Below are positions 26,372 to 36,815 of a stretch of DNA of 64,000 bases, piece by piece. This DNA comes from Aromatoleum diolicum. GTDB lineage: Bacteria > Pseudomonadota > Gammaproteobacteria > Burkholderiales > Rhodocyclaceae. Position 1 is the stretch's first letter. The number at the start of each line of letters is the position of its first letter. Location of the stretch: the NCBI RefSeq assembly GCF_012910955.1, contig NZ_WTVQ01000020.1, positions 31,111 through 95,110 on the forward strand, given 5' to 3'. The notes beneath the pieces are model-generated. The model did not search any database and was not told where the DNA came from. It worked only from the letters and a program-made list of their open reading frames with translations. The position numbers and the translations under genes were made by a program.

Positions 26372-28324
26372 ATGAACATTGCCGTGGATGAGCGCTCCGG
26401 CGTGCCGCGCGGACTTTGGTTGCGGGTGTGGGACAAACTCGCAAGCCGGGCGATCCTGCTGTTGCTCGTGTTCGCGTTCGCGGCGGTCGCGCTGATCGGC
26501 GTGGTCGGCATCGGTGCGTCGGTCGTGGTGGTCGAGTCGGTGCGCGGCAGCGCCAGTGCCATCAATGTCGCCGGCAGCTTGCGGCGCCTGACCCATCGCG
26601 CCGGCGGACTGGCACTGGCGCGCGGGCTGAATGGCGCCGCGGAGCAGGCGAGAGTCGAGGAGGCGGTTGCCCAGTTCGAGACCGCGCTCGCGCATCCGGC
26701 TCTGAAGGACGTGCTCGAGCGCGAGCCGAGTAGCGTGTTTTCATCGATCTTCCGCGGCGTCGATGCCGGCTGGCGTGCGCGGATCAAACCGCGCCTGCTG
26801 GAGATTCCGACGCCGGGGGAGGATGATCCCCTGGCCGTCGGCCATTACCAGGCATTGCTTGGCGAGGTGGATGCCTTCGCGGAGCAGATCAACACGCTGG
26901 TGGCGGTGCTGGAGACCGATGCCGAGTCGCGCATCCAGCAATTGCGCTCGATGCTCGCGGCAGCGCTGGTGCTGTTGCTGGCGGTGGTGATTGCCGCGCT
27001 GTACGCGCTGCGCCGCAGCGTGTTCCAGCCGCTCACCGATCTGCGTGCCTGCGCGGCGCGCATCGCGCGGGGCGATTTCGACGTGCGCAGCCGCTATACC
27101 GGGCGCGATGAGCTCGGTCGCGTCGGTGAATCCTTCAACGCCATGGCGGGCGAGCTGTCGGCGGCTTATCGCGACCTGGCGACACGCGTGGACGAGAAAA
27201 CCGCCGACCTGACGCGCAGCAACCGTGCGCTGGAACTGCTGTACTACGTCATCTCGCGCCTGTACTACGCTCCGACCAGCAGCGAAACCTACGCTGAAAC
27301 CCTGCGCGATCTCGAATACACGCTGGGGCTCAAGGGCAGTTTCGTGTGCGTCGAGGCCAAGCATGGCGGGGCCGCTACCGTGCTGTCGTCGACATTCGGC
27401 GACTGTGCACAGCGCGGCGACAGCGGTGACGCATGTGCCCATTGTCCCGGTCGCCAGGCGCCGTGGAGCTACCAGCGGGAAGGCGACGTGGACGTGCTGC
27501 TGGTGCCCCTGCGCGACACGGATCGGCAGTACGGCATGCTGCGCCTGGCCTTGCCGATCGGCCAGCGCCTGCAGGACTGGGAGCGCACGCTGCTTGAAGC
27601 CGTGTCGCGCCACATGGGCATCGCCCTTGGCATTTCGCACCAGAGCGAGCGCGACCGCCTGCTGGCGCTGCAGGAAGAGCGTTCGATCATCGCCCGCGAA
27701 CTGCACGATTCGCTCGCCCAGTCGCTGTCCTTCATGAAGATCCAGGTCAGCCTGCTGGCGCCGGCGCTCGCGGGACCGCAGCCGCGCGACGAGGCCCAGG
27801 CCATTCTTGCCGACCTCAGGGAAGGCATCAATGCCGCCTACCGGCAGTTGCGCGAGCTGCTTGCCACCTTCCGTTTGCGCATGGAAGGCGACTTTGCACG
27901 CCTGCTGGGCAACACCATTGCCGAGTATGCCGGCCGCAGCGGGATCCCGATCGACCTGGACATTCAGCTCGGGCGCTGCCACCTCAGCCCGAACCAGGAA
28001 ATCCACGTCCTGCACATCATTCGCGAAGCGCTGTCGAATGCGACGCGCCACGCCCAGGCGAGCCGGATTCATGTGGGGCTGTCGTGCGACGGAGATGGCG
28101 AAGTCAGCGTCGTCGTCGAGGACGACGGCAAGGGCCTGGACATCCCGTCGTTGGCCGAACCGCACCATTTCGGCTTGAGCATCATGAGCGAGCGGGCGCA
28201 TGGACTGGGCGGCCTGCTCGACGTTCAGCCCCGACCGGCCGGCGGCACGCGTATCGTGGTGCGTTTTCACCCGCAGGCCGCCGAAACCTCGTCCTCCTTT
28301 CCCGCTTTTACGGACGCATCATGA
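26372..28324 (+). CDS. narX: Nitrate/nitrite sensor histidine kinase NarX-like
   Basis: 650 residues. Membrane helices near 25-55 and 195-215 enclose a periplasmic domain whose start carries a P-box-like motif (AINVAGSLRRLTHR, 63-76) resembling the nitrate-binding helix of NarX. HAMP, a GAF-like region with a cysteine cluster (CAQRGDSGDACAHCPG) and a HisKA_3 domain with the phospho-acceptor in ELHDSLAQ (His445) follow, then HATPase. The GAF-region cysteines resemble the central cysteine cluster known in NarX. The stop overlaps the response-regulator start (ATGA). Confidence 0.88.
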   Translation: MNIAVDERSGVPRGLWLRVWDKLASRAILLLLVFAFAAVALIGVVGIGASVVVVESVRGSASAINVAGSLRRLTHRAGGLALARGLNGAAEQARVEEAVAQFETALAHPALKDVLEREPSSVFSSIFRGVDAGWRARIKPRLLEIPTPGEDDPLAVGHYQALLGEVDAFAEQINTLVAVLETDAESRIQQLRSMLAAALVLLLAVVIAALYALRRSVFQPLTDLRACAARIARGDFDVRSRYTGRDELGRVGESFNAMAGELSAAYRDLATRVDEKTADLTRSNRALELLYYVISRLYYAPTSSETYAETLRDLEYTLGLKGSFVCVEAKHGGAATVLSSTFGDCAQRGDSGDACAHCPGRQAPWSYQREGDVDVLLVPLRDTDRQYGMLRLALPIGQRLQDWERTLLEAVSRHMGIALGISHQSERDRLLALQEERSIIARELHDSLAQSLSFMKIQVSLLAPALAGPQPRDEAQAILADLREGINAAYRQLRELLATFRLRMEGDFARLLGNTIAEYAGRSGIPIDLDIQLGRCHLSPNQEIHVLHIIREALSNATRHAQASRIHVGLSCDGDGEVSVVVEDDGKGLDIPSLAEPHHFGLSIMSERAHGLGGLLDVQPRPAGGTRIVVRFHPQAAETSSSFPAFTDAS

Positions 28325-28974
28325 CCGAGACCCCGCAAAGCGTCATCATCATCGACGACCATCCCCTGTTCCGCAAAGGGCTCATCCAGCTGCTGCGCAC
28401 CGTCCCCGGTTTCCGTCTGGTGGCCGAAGCGGCCGACGGCAAGGAAGGGATCGCACACATCCTCCGCCTGCGGCCGGATCTCCTGCTGCTCGACCTCAAC
28501 ATGAAGGACATGTCCGGTCTGGAGGTGCTGCGTTTCGTCAAGCAGGCCGATCTCGATACGCGCGTGGTGATGGTGACGGTCTCGGATGCGGCCGAAGATC
28601 TTGTTGCCGCGCTGCGTGCCGGCGCCGATGGCTATCTGCTCAAGGACATGGAGCCGGAGGAGATGGTTGAGGCGCTCAAGTCTGCAGCCGCCGGGCGCAT
28701 CGTCGTGTCCGATGCGCTCACGCACCTGATGGCTGCCGCGCTGCGCCAGGAAAAACGCCCCGAAAGCGCGTCCGCCGCCGGGCTCACCGAGCGCGAACAG
28801 CGCATCCTCGAGCGTATCGCCGGAGGCCTGTCGAACAAGCAGATCGCCCGCGAGCTCGACATCGCGGAAGGCACGGTGAAGGTGCACGTCAAGCACCTGC
28901 TGCGCAAGCTCAACTTCCGTTCCCGCGTCGAGGCTGCGGTCTGGGCGGTCGAGCACATGCGCACCGAACGCTGA
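28321..28974 (+). CDS. narL: Response regulator NarL-like
   Basis: 217 residues: a receiver domain with Asp58 as phospho-acceptor (LLLLDLNMKD) and a LuxR/NarL-type helix-turn-helix (LTEREQRILERIAGGLSNKQ). It is translationally coupled to the kinase gene and lies just before the nap operon. Phosphorylated NarL binds heptamers such as the site at 26266. Confidence 0.9.
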   Translation: MTETPQSVIIIDDHPLFRKGLIQLLRTVPGFRLVAEAADGKEGIAHILRLRPDLLLLDLNMKDMSGLEVLRFVKQADLDTRVVMVTVSDAAEDLVAALRAGADGYLLKDMEPEEMVEALKSAAAGRIVVSDALTHLMAAALRQEKRPESASAAGLTEREQRILERIAGGLSNKQIARELDIAEGTVKVHVKHLLRKLNFRSRVEAAVWAVEHMRTER

Positions 28975-29026
28975 GCGCACCAGCGCCTGCCGCAGCCGGG
29001 CCTTTTAGATATGAACGATTCTCGCC

Positions 29027-29040
29027 TTGATGCCAGTCAA
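29027..29040. promoter_or_regulatory. FNR box upstream of napF
   Basis: TTGAT-GCCA-GTCAA matches nine of ten half-site bases of the FNR consensus. Its centre (29033.5) lies exactly 41.5 bases before a start site implied by the -10-like TCCAAT at 29063-29068, which is the class II activator position. This implies anaerobic activation of nap by an FNR-type regulator. Confidence 0.7.
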
Positions 29041-29106
29041 GGTTCGGCTTCGTCCGTGCGTGTCCAATGAAAACCCATGGACAAGTCAGGGTAATGCAGG
29101 CGCTTC

Positions 29107-29607
29107 ATGTCGATCTCTCGTCGCGGCTTTTTGCAGGGCCGCCTCCGTCCTGACAGTGACGCGCTGCGCCCACCCTGGGTAGCACGTGGTGACATGTTCG
29201 AAGAGGTGTGCACGCGTTGCGGTGACTGTCTCAGGGTGTGCCCGACGTCAATCCTGATCGCGGGCGGTGGCGGATTCCCGGTCGTCGATTTCAGTCGCGG
29301 TGAATGCACCTTCTGCGGCGATTGCGTCACTGCGTGCAAGCCAGGTGCGCTGATGCGCCGCAGTGAAAGCGTCGCGCCGTGGAACGTGAAAGCAGCGATC
29401 GGCGATGCATGTCTGGCGCGCCGCGGCGTCGAATGCCGGGTGTGCGGCGAAATCTGCGGCGAAGCTGCGATCCGCTTCCGTCCGACTGCGGGCGGGGTCG
29501 CACAGCCGCAATTCGACGCGGGACGCTGCACCGGCTGCGGTGCCTGCTACGCACCCTGTCCGGTCGGCGCCATTGCGTTAACGAAGAATGTGGAGAAGCA
29601 CGAATGA
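29107..29607 (+). CDS. napF: Ferredoxin-type protein NapF
   Basis: 166 residues with four cysteine clusters for [4Fe-4S] centres (CTRCGDCLRVCP, CTFCGDCVTACK, CRVCGEICG, CTGCGACYAPCP). It starts with the NapF-type SRRGFLQG segment. NapF is a cytoplasmic protein thought to help load iron-sulfur into NapA. It is first gene of the nap operon; its stop overlaps the napD start. Confidence 0.95.
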   Translation: MSISRRGFLQGRLRPDSDALRPPWVARGDMFEEVCTRCGDCLRVCPTSILIAGGGGFPVVDFSRGECTFCGDCVTACKPGALMRRSESVAPWNVKAAIGDACLARRGVECRVCGEICGEAAIRFRPTAGGVAQPQFDAGRCTGCGACYAPCPVGAIALTKNVEKHE

Positions 29608-29930
29608 AGATCGCAAGCCTCGTGGTCAGGGTCAGCCCCGAGCACATCGACACGCTCAAGACCGCGCTCGTGGAAATCCCGGGCGTCGAAGTGCACGGCG
29701 CGAATATCGAACAGGGGCGCGTGATCGTCACCGTCGAGGACGGCGAAGGCTACGCCATGACCGATTCGGTGCTGGCGGTGAATATGGTTCGCCATGTGCT
29801 CAGCGTGACGCTGGCTTACGAATACACGGACGAAGGTTTGGAAAACGAAATTGAACACCCGGAACCGATCCCGGGCCTGCCGCTTCAGGCGGCGGACGGT
29901 GTCGGCAGCGCTCAGGACAAGGAGGCTTGA
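29604..29930 (+). CDS. napD: NapA-specific maturation chaperone NapD
   Basis: 108 residues with the small ferredoxin-like NapD fold: [13 protein letters not shown] and IPGVEVHG at the N-terminus, [20 protein letters not shown] in the middle. NapD binds the Tat signal of NapA before export. ATG at 29604 overlaps the napF stop (ATGA). The C-terminal tail is longer than in E. coli NapD. Confidence 0.93.
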   Translation: MKIASLVVRVSPEHIDTLKTALVEIPGVEVHGANIEQGRVIVTVEDGEGYAMTDSVLAVNMVRHVLSVTLAYEYTDEGLENEIEHPEPIPGLPLQAADGVGSAQDKEA

Positions 29931-29931
29931 A

Positions 29932-32478
29932 ATGACCATGGATAGACGCGAATTCATCAAGACCAATGCGATTGCTGCGGCGGCCGCCGGCGCCGGCATC
30001 GGCATCCCGGTAGTGGCCGGGGCCCAGCAGCCCGCCAATGGTTCCACCAAGGTGCGTTGGGACAAGGCCGCCTGCCGCTTCTGCGGTGTCGGCTGCTCGG
30101 TACTGGTCGGCGTGCAGAACGGCCGCGTGGTGGCCACGCAGGGGGATCCGGATTCACCGGTCAACCGTGGCATCAACTGCATCAAGGGCTACTTCCTGTC
30201 GAAGATCATGTACGGCAACGACCGGCTGACCAAGCCGCTGCTGCGCATGAAGAACGGCAAATACGACAAGAACGGCGAGTTCGCACCGATCACCTGGGAT
30301 CAGGCCTTCGACATCATGGCCGAGAAGTGGAAGGCCGCGATCAAGCAGCACGGTCCCGAATCGGTCGGCATGTTCGGCTCCGGCCAATGGACGATCTGGG
30401 AAGGTTATGCCGCGGTCAAGCTGCACAAGGCCGGCCTGCGCAGCAACAACCTCGACCCCAACGCGCGTCACTGCATGGCCAGCGCGGTCGCAGGCTTCAT
30501 GCGCACCTTCGGCATCGACGAGCCGATGGGCTGCTACGACGACATCGAGAACGCCGACGCCTTCGTGCTGTGGGGCTCCAACATGGCGGAGATGCACCCG
30601 ATCTTGTGGTCGCGCATCACCGACCGGCGCCTGTCGAAGGAAGGCAGCGAAGTGCATGTGCTGTCCACCTACGAGCACCGCTCCTTCGAGCTCGCCGACA
30701 ACGGCATGGTTTTCGTGCCGAACACCGATCTGGCGATCCTGAACTACATCTGCAACTACATCATCCAGAACAAGAAAGTTAACACCGAGTTCGTCAAGGC
30801 ACACGTCAACTTCAAGAAGGGCGAGACCGACATCGGTTTCGGCCTGCGCCCGAACCATGCGCTCGAAGCAAATGCCACCAACAACGGCTACGCCGGTGCC
30901 GACGGCAAGCCCAAGGGCAATACCGGCGCCGCAACCGACATCAGCTTCGACGAATTCGCCAAGTTCGTGTCCGAGTACACGCTGGAAAAGGTGTCCAAGC
31001 TCTCCGGCGTGCCGGCCGAGCGGCTTGAACGCATGGCGAAGCTCTACGCCGACCCGAAGAAGAAAATCATGTCGTTCTGGACCATGGGCTTCAACCAGCA
31101 CACCCGCGGTACCTGGGTGAACAACATGATCTACAACGTGCACCTGCTGACCGGCAAGATCTCCGAGCCCGGCAACAGCCCGTTCTCGCTGACCGGTCAA
31201 CCCTCGGCCTGCGGTACCGCGCGCGAAGTCGGCACCTTCGCCCACCGCCTGCCGGCCGACATGGTGGTCACCAATCCGATGCACCGCGCCATCGCCGAAA
31301 AGATCTGGCAGCTGCCCGAAGGCACCCTGCCCGACAAGATCGGCCTGCACGCCGTGGCCCAAAGCCGTGCGCTGAAGGACGGCAAGCTCAAGTGCTACTG
31401 GACTGCCGTCACCAACAACATGCAGGCGGGGCCGAACATCAACGGCGAAATCTATCCGGGCTGGCGCAATCCGGAAGCCTTCGTCGTCGTGTCCGATGTC
31501 TATCCGACCGTGTCCGCGCTGTCGGCCGACCTGATCCTGCCCGCGGCAATGTGGACCGAGAAGGAAGGCGCCTTCGGCAACGCCGAGCGCCGCACGCAGT
31601 TCTGGCGCCAGCAGGTGTCCGCGCCGGGTCAGGCCAAGTCCGACCTGTGGCAACTCCTCGAATTCTCGAAGCGCTTCAAGGTCGAGGACGTGTGGCCGGC
31701 CGAACTCATCGCCAAGAAGCCCGAGGTCAAGGGCAAGACCCTGTTCGATGTCCTGTTCAAGAACGGCACGGTGAACAAGTTCCCCCTTGCGGACGTCGAG
31801 AAGGCCAATGGCCACGCGATTCCTGGCTACATGAACGATGAATCCAAGGAGCTGGGTTTCTACTTGCAGAAAGGCCTGTTCGAGGAATATGCCGCGTTCG
31901 GTCGCGGACACGGTCACGACCTCGCCGATTTCGCCACGTACCACAAGGCGCGCGGCCTGCGCTGGCCGGTCGTCGAAGGCAAGGAAACCCTGTGGCGCTT
32001 CCGCGAAGGCTACGACCCCTACGTGAAGACCGGCGAGGGCGTGAAGTTCTACGGCCACAAGGACGGCCGTGCGGTGATCTTCGCGCTGCCCTATCAGGAT
32101 CCCCCGGAAATGCCGGACAAGGAATTCGACATGTGGCTATGCACCGGCCGCGTGCTGGAGCACTGGCACACCGGGACGATGACCCGGCGGGTGACGGAAC
32201 TGCACCGTTCGGTGCCCGAGGCGCAGGTGTTCATGAACCCGGACGATGCCACCAAGCGCGGGTTGCAGCGCGGCATGATGGTCAAGGTCGCCTCGCGCCG
32301 CGGCGAGATCACCGCCCGCCTGGAAACACGCGGCCGCAACAAACCGCCGGCGGGCCTGATCTTCATCCCCTTCTTCGATGAAGGGCGACTGGTCAACAAG
32401 CTCACGCTGGACGCGACCTGCCCGATTTCGAAGCAGACCGACTTCAAGAAATGCGCCGTCAAGGTGCTGAAAGTCTGA
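29932..32478 (+). CDS. napA: Periplasmic nitrate reductase catalytic subunit NapA
   Basis: 848 residues. A Tat signal ([17 protein letters not shown]) is followed by the [4Fe-4S] cysteines C48, C51, C55 and C83 and the molybdenum ligand C181 in ARHCMASAV. The C-terminal molybdopterin-dinucleotide domain contains [15 protein letters not shown]. It reduces nitrate to nitrite in the periplasm with electrons from NapB. AAGGAGG lies seven bases before ATG 29932. Confidence 0.97.
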   Translation: MTMDRREFIKTNAIAAAAAGAGIGIPVVAGAQQPANGSTKVRWDKAACRFCGVGCSVLVGVQNGRVVATQGDPDSPVNRGINCIKGYFLSKIMYGNDRLTKPLLRMKNGKYDKNGEFAPITWDQAFDIMAEKWKAAIKQHGPESVGMFGSGQWTIWEGYAAVKLHKAGLRSNNLDPNARHCMASAVAGFMRTFGIDEPMGCYDDIENADAFVLWGSNMAEMHPILWSRITDRRLSKEGSEVHVLSTYEHRSFELADNGMVFVPNTDLAILNYICNYIIQNKKVNTEFVKAHVNFKKGETDIGFGLRPNHALEANATNNGYAGADGKPKGNTGAATDISFDEFAKFVSEYTLEKVSKLSGVPAERLERMAKLYADPKKKIMSFWTMGFNQHTRGTWVNNMIYNVHLLTGKISEPGNSPFSLTGQPSACGTAREVGTFAHRLPADMVVTNPMHRAIAEKIWQLPEGTLPDKIGLHAVAQSRALKDGKLKCYWTAVTNNMQAGPNINGEIYPGWRNPEAFVVVSDVYPTVSALSADLILPAAMWTEKEGAFGNAERRTQFWRQQVSAPGQAKSDLWQLLEFSKRFKVEDVWPAELIAKKPEVKGKTLFDVLFKNGTVNKFPLADVEKANGHAIPGYMNDESKELGFYLQKGLFEEYAAFGRGHGHDLADFATYHKARGLRWPVVEGKETLWRFREGYDPYVKTGEGVKFYGHKDGRAVIFALPYQDPPEMPDKEFDMWLCTGRVLEHWHTGTMTRRVTELHRSVPEAQVFMNPDDATKRGLQRGMMVKVASRRGEITARLETRGRNKPPAGLIFIPFFDEGRLVNKLTLDATCPISKQTDFKKCAVKVLKV

Positions 32479-32537
32479 GGAGCCAGGCATGAGGCAGGGT
32501 GGCGCTGCGGCGCCGCCCGGTTTCGGGTGAAGGGATC

Positions 32538-33401
32538 ATGAGCGACATTCAGGACAAACCGGCCGGACCCGTGGGCAACCCGCCCCGCCGCCGCTTCCTC
32601 AAGGAAGTGGCGGGGGTGGCGGGTGGCGCCTGCCTGCTGTCGCTCGGCGTCGGCCTGTATGCGAAGCAGGCGAGCGCGCGGCCGGCAACCGCCCTGCGCC
32701 CTCCCGGCGCGCTCGCCGAAAGCGACTTCCTTGCGGCCTGCGTGCGTTGCGGCCTGTGTGTGCGCGACTGTCCCTACGACACCCTGAAACTCGCCGAGCT
32801 CGGCGACGGTGTCGCGACCGGTACGCCGTACTTCACCGCGCGCGACGTCGCCTGCGAGATGTGCGAAGACATCCCCTGCGTCGTCGCCTGCCCGACCGCC
32901 GCGCTCGACCGCGGCCTTACCGACATCGGCAAGGCACGCATGGGGCTGGCGGTGCTGATCGACCACGAAACCTGCCTCAATTTCCTCGGGCTGCGCTGCG
33001 ACGTCTGCTATCGCGTCTGTCCGGTCATCGACAAGGCCATCACCCTCGAGCGCATGCATAACCCGCGCTCCGATCGCCACGCGATGCTGTTGCCGACCGT
33101 GCATTCCGACTACTGCACCGGCTGCGGCAAGTGCGAGAAGTCCTGCGTGCTACCGGGCGAGGCGGCGATCAAGGTCTTGCCGGTGAAGCTGGCCCAGGGC
33201 TCCCGTGCCGAACACTACCGCAAGGGCTGGGAAGAAAAGGATGCGGCCGGCGGATCGCTGATCGGCGACCAGATCGAAATGCCGGTGCGCGGGCTCGAAG
33301 GCAAGGCCTATGGCGACACCCGCGTGGGACCGGGCGAAGGTCCGGCCACCCGGGAACCGGTGCAATCGCCGTCCGGAATCGACTCGGGGTGGAAGCCATG
33401 A
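32538..33401 (+). CDS. napG: Ferredoxin-type quinol-dehydrogenase component NapG
   Basis: 287 residues with a Tat signal ([14 protein letters not shown]) and four [4Fe-4S] clusters ([46 protein letters not shown]). NapG works with membrane NapH to pass quinol electrons towards NapC/NapB. The start is ATG 32538, where the Tat signal begins shortly after. It overlaps napH (ATGA). Confidence 0.95.
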   Translation: MSDIQDKPAGPVGNPPRRRFLKEVAGVAGGACLLSLGVGLYAKQASARPATALRPPGALAESDFLAACVRCGLCVRDCPYDTLKLAELGDGVATGTPYFTARDVACEMCEDIPCVVACPTAALDRGLTDIGKARMGLAVLIDHETCLNFLGLRCDVCYRVCPVIDKAITLERMHNPRSDRHAMLLPTVHSDYCTGCGKCEKSCVLPGEAAIKVLPVKLAQGSRAEHYRKGWEEKDAAGGSLIGDQIEMPVRGLEGKAYGDTRVGPGEGPATREPVQSPSGIDSGWKP

Positions 33402-34282
33402 GCGCACCGGCCAACGCGATCAGGGCTGCTCGCGCCCGCCCCGGGGGTGAAGCTGTCGCGGTCAAGGGCTGGCTCATCGCGCACAAGTGGCTGCTCCTGC
33501 GCCGCCTGTCGCAGTTCGGCATTCTCGCGCTGTTCCTCGCAGGGCCGTGGTTCGGGCTGTGGATCGTCAAGGGCAACCTTTCCTCCAGTCTCACCCTCGG
33601 CGTCCTCCCGCTCACCGATCCCTACCTGCTCGTGCAGTCGCTCGCGGCGGGAACCCTGCCATATCGCGAGGCGCTGCTGGGTGCCGGCATCGCACTGGCC
33701 TTCTACCTGCTCATCGGCGGTCGCGTGTATTGCTCGTGGGTGTGTCCGGTCAACCTCGTCACCGACGCGGCGGCCTGGCTGCGCCGCCGGCTCGGCCTCA
33801 AGGGCGGCAAGATCCCCTCGTCGGACACCCGCTACTGGCTGCTCGGCTTCACGCTGCTGGCGGCCTTCGCTACCGGCAGTCTTGCGTGGGAATGGGTCAA
33901 TCCGGTATCGATGCTGCACCGCGGGCTCATCTTCGGCTTCGGCCTCGCGTGGGGCATCGTCGGCGGCCTCTTCCTGTACGACCTGCTGATTGCCTCGCGT
34001 GGCTGGTGCGGCCATGTCTGCCCCATGGGGGCCTTCTACAGCCTGCTCGGCGCGACCGCGCTGATCCGCGTCAGCGCCGACAAACGCGACGCCTGCAACG
34101 ACTGCATGGATTGCTTCGCCGTCTGCCCCGAGCCTCAGGTCATCCGTCCCGCGCTCAAGGCGGCCGGCCAGACTCACCCGGTCATCCTTGACCGCAATTG
34201 CACCACTTGTGGCCGCTGCGTCGACGTATGCGGCAAAGACGTTTTCCGAATTACGACCCGATTTGATAGGAGCGAGTCATGA
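33398..34282 (+). CDS. napH: Membrane ferredoxin-type protein NapH
   Basis: 294 residues with four to five membrane helices, two cytoplasmic CX3CP-type motifs (CSWVCP, CGHVCP) and two [4Fe-4S] clusters at the C-terminus ([23 protein letters not shown]). It is the partner of NapG in the quinol-oxidising module. Four-base overlaps with napG and napB show coupling. Confidence 0.95.
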   Translation: MSAPANAIRAARARPGGEAVAVKGWLIAHKWLLLRRLSQFGILALFLAGPWFGLWIVKGNLSSSLTLGVLPLTDPYLLVQSLAAGTLPYREALLGAGIALAFYLLIGGRVYCSWVCPVNLVTDAAAWLRRRLGLKGGKIPSSDTRYWLLGFTLLAAFATGSLAWEWVNPVSMLHRGLIFGFGLAWGIVGGLFLYDLLIASRGWCGHVCPMGAFYSLLGATALIRVSADKRDACNDCMDCFAVCPEPQVIRPALKAAGQTHPVILDRNCTTCGRCVDVCGKDVFRITTRFDRSES

Positions 34283-34731
34283 AAAAACAGACCCGTAACC
34301 TGGCGATAGCGCTAGTTGCCGCCCTGAGTTTCGGTATTTTCGGCGGTCAGACCGCGTTTGCCGAAGGGCTGCAGAGCTTGCGCGGTGCCGCGGTGGATGC
34401 GCCCGAGCCGCCGGCGCCCGGCGCCCGCATCCGCCCCGACGGCCCGCCCATGGCGCGCGACTACGTACAGCAGCCGCCGCTCATCCCGCACAAGGTCGAA
34501 GGCTACGAAATAACCCGGAACTTCAACAAGTGCATGGATTGCCACTCCTGGAGCCGCTACCAGGAGTTCAACGCCACCAAGGTCAGCCTCACCCACTTCA
34601 AGGACCGCGATGGCGGCGAATTGTCGAACATTTCCCCGCGCCGCTATTTCTGCATGCAGTGCCACATCCCGCAGACCGATGCCAAGCCGCTGGTGGAAAA
34701 CACCTTCAAACGTGCCGAGGGCTTGCGCTGA
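34279..34731 (+). CDS. napB: Diheme cytochrome c NapB
   Basis: 150 residues: a cleavable signal peptide ending at TAFA, then two CXXCH motifs (CMDCH and CMQCH). It is the small electron-transfer subunit of periplasmic nitrate reductase. The haem groups require the ccm system encoded just downstream. Confidence 0.96.
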   Translation: MKKQTRNLAIALVAALSFGIFGGQTAFAEGLQSLRGAAVDAPEPPAPGARIRPDGPPMARDYVQQPPLIPHKVEGYEITRNFNKCMDCHSWSRYQEFNATKVSLTHFKDRDGGELSNISPRRYFCMQCHIPQTDAKPLVENTFKRAEGLR

Positions 34732-34760
34732 TTTTCGGGCCAAACGGACAGGGAACCAAC

Positions 34761-35399
34761 ATGACTGACGACAACAACAACGGAAAACGCAGCCTGTGGC
34801 AGCGCCTGCGCCGCATCGCCTTCGGTGTGGTGGGCGTGGCTTTCGTCGCCGGCATCGTGTTCTGGGGCGGATTCAATACCGTCCTGGAATTTACCAACCG
34901 CGAAGCCTTCTGCATCGGTTGCCACGAGATGAAGGAAAACGTCTTCGAGGAGTACCGCAATACCATCCACTACCAGAACCGCACCGGCGTGCGTGCCACC
35001 TGCCCCGACTGCCATGTGCCGAAGGAGTGGGTGCCGAAGATGATCCGCAAGATCCAGGCCTCCAATGAAGTCTTCCATCATCTGCTCGGATCCATCAGCA
35101 CGCCCGAGAAGTTCGATGACAAGAGAATTCAATTGGCGCAGAACGAATGGCGCAGGATGAAGAAGAACAATTCGCAGGAGTGTCGCAATTGTCATAACTA
35201 CGAATACTTCGACTACTCCGTGCAGGGGCGTCGCTCGAACAAGGCGCACCAGGCCGGACTGTCGGAAGGCAAGACCTGCATCGATTGCCACAAGGGTATT
35301 GCCCACTCGCTGCCACCGATCGCGCAGGACATCGGTGCTCCGCACGATGCCGTGGCGCCCGAGGTATTCCACCCCGTGACTCCGCCCAAACAGAACTGA
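34761..35399 (+). CDS. napC: Tetraheme cytochrome c NapC (quinol dehydrogenase)
   Basis: 212 residues of the NapC/NirT family: one N-terminal membrane helix, then four haem motifs (CIGCH, CPDCH, CRNCH, CIDCH). It oxidises membrane quinol and reduces NapB. ATG 34761 follows a GGGA ribosome site. A 115-base gap without a clear terminator separates it from ccmA, so nap and ccm may be partly co-transcribed. Confidence 0.96.
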   Translation: MTDDNNNGKRSLWQRLRRIAFGVVGVAFVAGIVFWGGFNTVLEFTNREAFCIGCHEMKENVFEEYRNTIHYQNRTGVRATCPDCHVPKEWVPKMIRKIQASNEVFHHLLGSISTPEKFDDKRIQLAQNEWRRMKKNNSQECRNCHNYEYFDYSVQGRRSNKAHQAGLSEGKTCIDCHKGIAHSLPPIAQDIGAPHDAVAPEVFHPVTPPKQN

Positions 35400-35514
35400 G
35401 GTCTCGCAAACCTCGACCCGGGTTCCCGCGGTCTCGCCCTTGTTTGGCGAAATCGCGGTTTTCCCCGCAAGCAGGGCTCCCGAAGCAGCGCGGTCTGTGG
35501 TTAAATCCACGCCC

Positions 35515-36141
35515 ATGCTTTATGCTAACGATCTCGCCTGTGTGAAGGGTGACCGCCCGCTGTTTCGTGGCCTCAACCTGCAGGTCGCGCCAGGCGCCAT
35601 GCTGCGGGTGGCCGGTCCGAATGGATACGGCAAGACCAGCCTGCTGCGCATCCTGTGTGGCCTTGCTCTCCCGGAAAGCGGCGAAATCCGCTGGAATGAC
35701 GTCCCCATTAATCGCGACCGTGAAACCTTCCACCGTGCGCTGCTGTACCTGGGGCATGCGGCGGCCCTCAACGACCTGCTGACGCCGCTCGAAAACCTGC
35801 GCTTTTCCTGCGCCGCGGGCGGCGACAAGGTTGATGAGGACATCTGCATCGACGCCCTCGTGCGTATCGGTCTCGCCGAGCAGCTCGACCTGCCTGCGCG
35901 GGTGCTGTCCCAAGGGCAGCGCCGGCGGGTCGGTCTGGCACGCCTGTTCCTCGGCACCCGACGCAAGCTGTGGGTGCTCGATGAACCTTTTACCGCTCTC
36001 GACGTGGCCGCAGTGGCCGATCTGGCTGCCACTTTGTCCGACCATTGCGCTGCCGGCGGCATGGTGGTGCTCACGACCCACCAGGATGCCCCCTTCGCCA
36101 AGCCTCCGGCGGTGCTCAATCTTGCCGAGGTGGCGTGGTGA
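35515..36141 (+). CDS. ccmA: Haem exporter ATPase CcmA
   Basis: 208 residues of an ABC ATPase: Walker A GPNGYGKTS, signature LSQGQRRRVG, Walker B LWVLDEPF. It forms the CcmABCD complex that releases haem-loaded CcmE. ATG 35515 begins the first strand of the ATPase; the last bases overlap the ccmB start (GTGA). Confidence 0.95.
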   Translation: MLYANDLACVKGDRPLFRGLNLQVAPGAMLRVAGPNGYGKTSLLRILCGLALPESGEIRWNDVPINRDRETFHRALLYLGHAAALNDLLTPLENLRFSCAAGGDKVDEDICIDALVRIGLAEQLDLPARVLSQGQRRRVGLARLFLGTRRKLWVLDEPFTALDVAAVADLAATLSDHCAAGGMVVLTTHQDAPFAKPPAVLNLAEVAW

Positions 36142-36815
36142 GTCGCGCACTGGGTCCATTCGCCGCGGTCCTTGATCGCGATCTGCTGCTTGCCTGGCGC
36201 GGTCGCGCCGATGTCCTCGTGACGCTGGCTTTCTTCGTTGTCGTCGTGTGCCTGTTCCCCTTTGGGGTTGGTGCCGAACCCAACCAGCTGCGCGCCATTG
36301 CGCCGGGGGTGCTGTGGGTGGCTGCCTTGCTCTCGACGCTTCTGTCGCTGCACCGCCTGTTTGCGCAGGATCACGTCGACGGGACGCTGGAGCAATTGCT
36401 GCTGTCGCCGGAGCCCACCGTCCTGTGGGTCGTCGCCAAGATTTCCGCGCACTGGATCGCCACCGGTCTGCCGCTGGTGGTCGCCGCTCCTGCGCTCGCA
36501 TTGCTGTTTGACGTGGAGCAAAGTGCGCTGGGGGTGCTTGTCTTATCGTTGGCGCTCGGCACGCCGATCCTCGCCCTGTTGGGCGCCGTCGGTGCAGCGC
36601 TGACCCTCGGATTGCGTGGCGGCGGCATGTTGCTGGCGCTGCTCGTCCTGCCCCTGTTCGTGCCGGTGTTGATATTCGGTGCCGGTGCGGTCGACGCCCA
36701 TCTCTCGGGTTCCGGTGCTCAGGCACATCTTTTGCTACTTGGTGGTGGTCTGCTCGGAGCGCTGGCGCTTGCGCCACTGGCTTGCGCAGCAGCGCTCAGA
36801 ATCGCGGTTGAATGA
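36138..36815 (+). CDS. ccmB: Haem exporter membrane subunit CcmB
   Basis: 225 residues with six hydrophobic segments and a family motif (LHRLFAQDHVDGTLEQLLLS). It starts at GTG 36138, overlapping the ccmA stop, and its stop overlaps the ccmC start (ATGA). It is the membrane partner of CcmA. Confidence 0.93.
   Translation: MSRALGPFAAVLDRDLLLAWRGRADVLVTLAFFVVVVCLFPFGVGAEPNQLRAIAPGVLWVAALLSTLLSLHRLFAQDHVDGTLEQLLLSPEPTVLWVVAKISAHWIATGLPLVVAAPALALLFDVEQSALGVLVLSLALGTPILALLGAVGAALTLGLRGGGMLLALLVLPLFVPVLIFGAGAVDAHLSGSGAQAHLLLLGGGLLGALALAPLACAAALRIAVE

Noticed and set aside
30154..32058. Minus-strand open frame of 634 codons opposite napA
   Set aside because: Shadow of napA with a repetitive Val/Asp/His-rich composition and no signature.
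35400..35514. Terminator between napC and ccmA
   Set aside because: A GAGGT/ACCTC pairing exists at the napC end but it is short and lacks a T-run.
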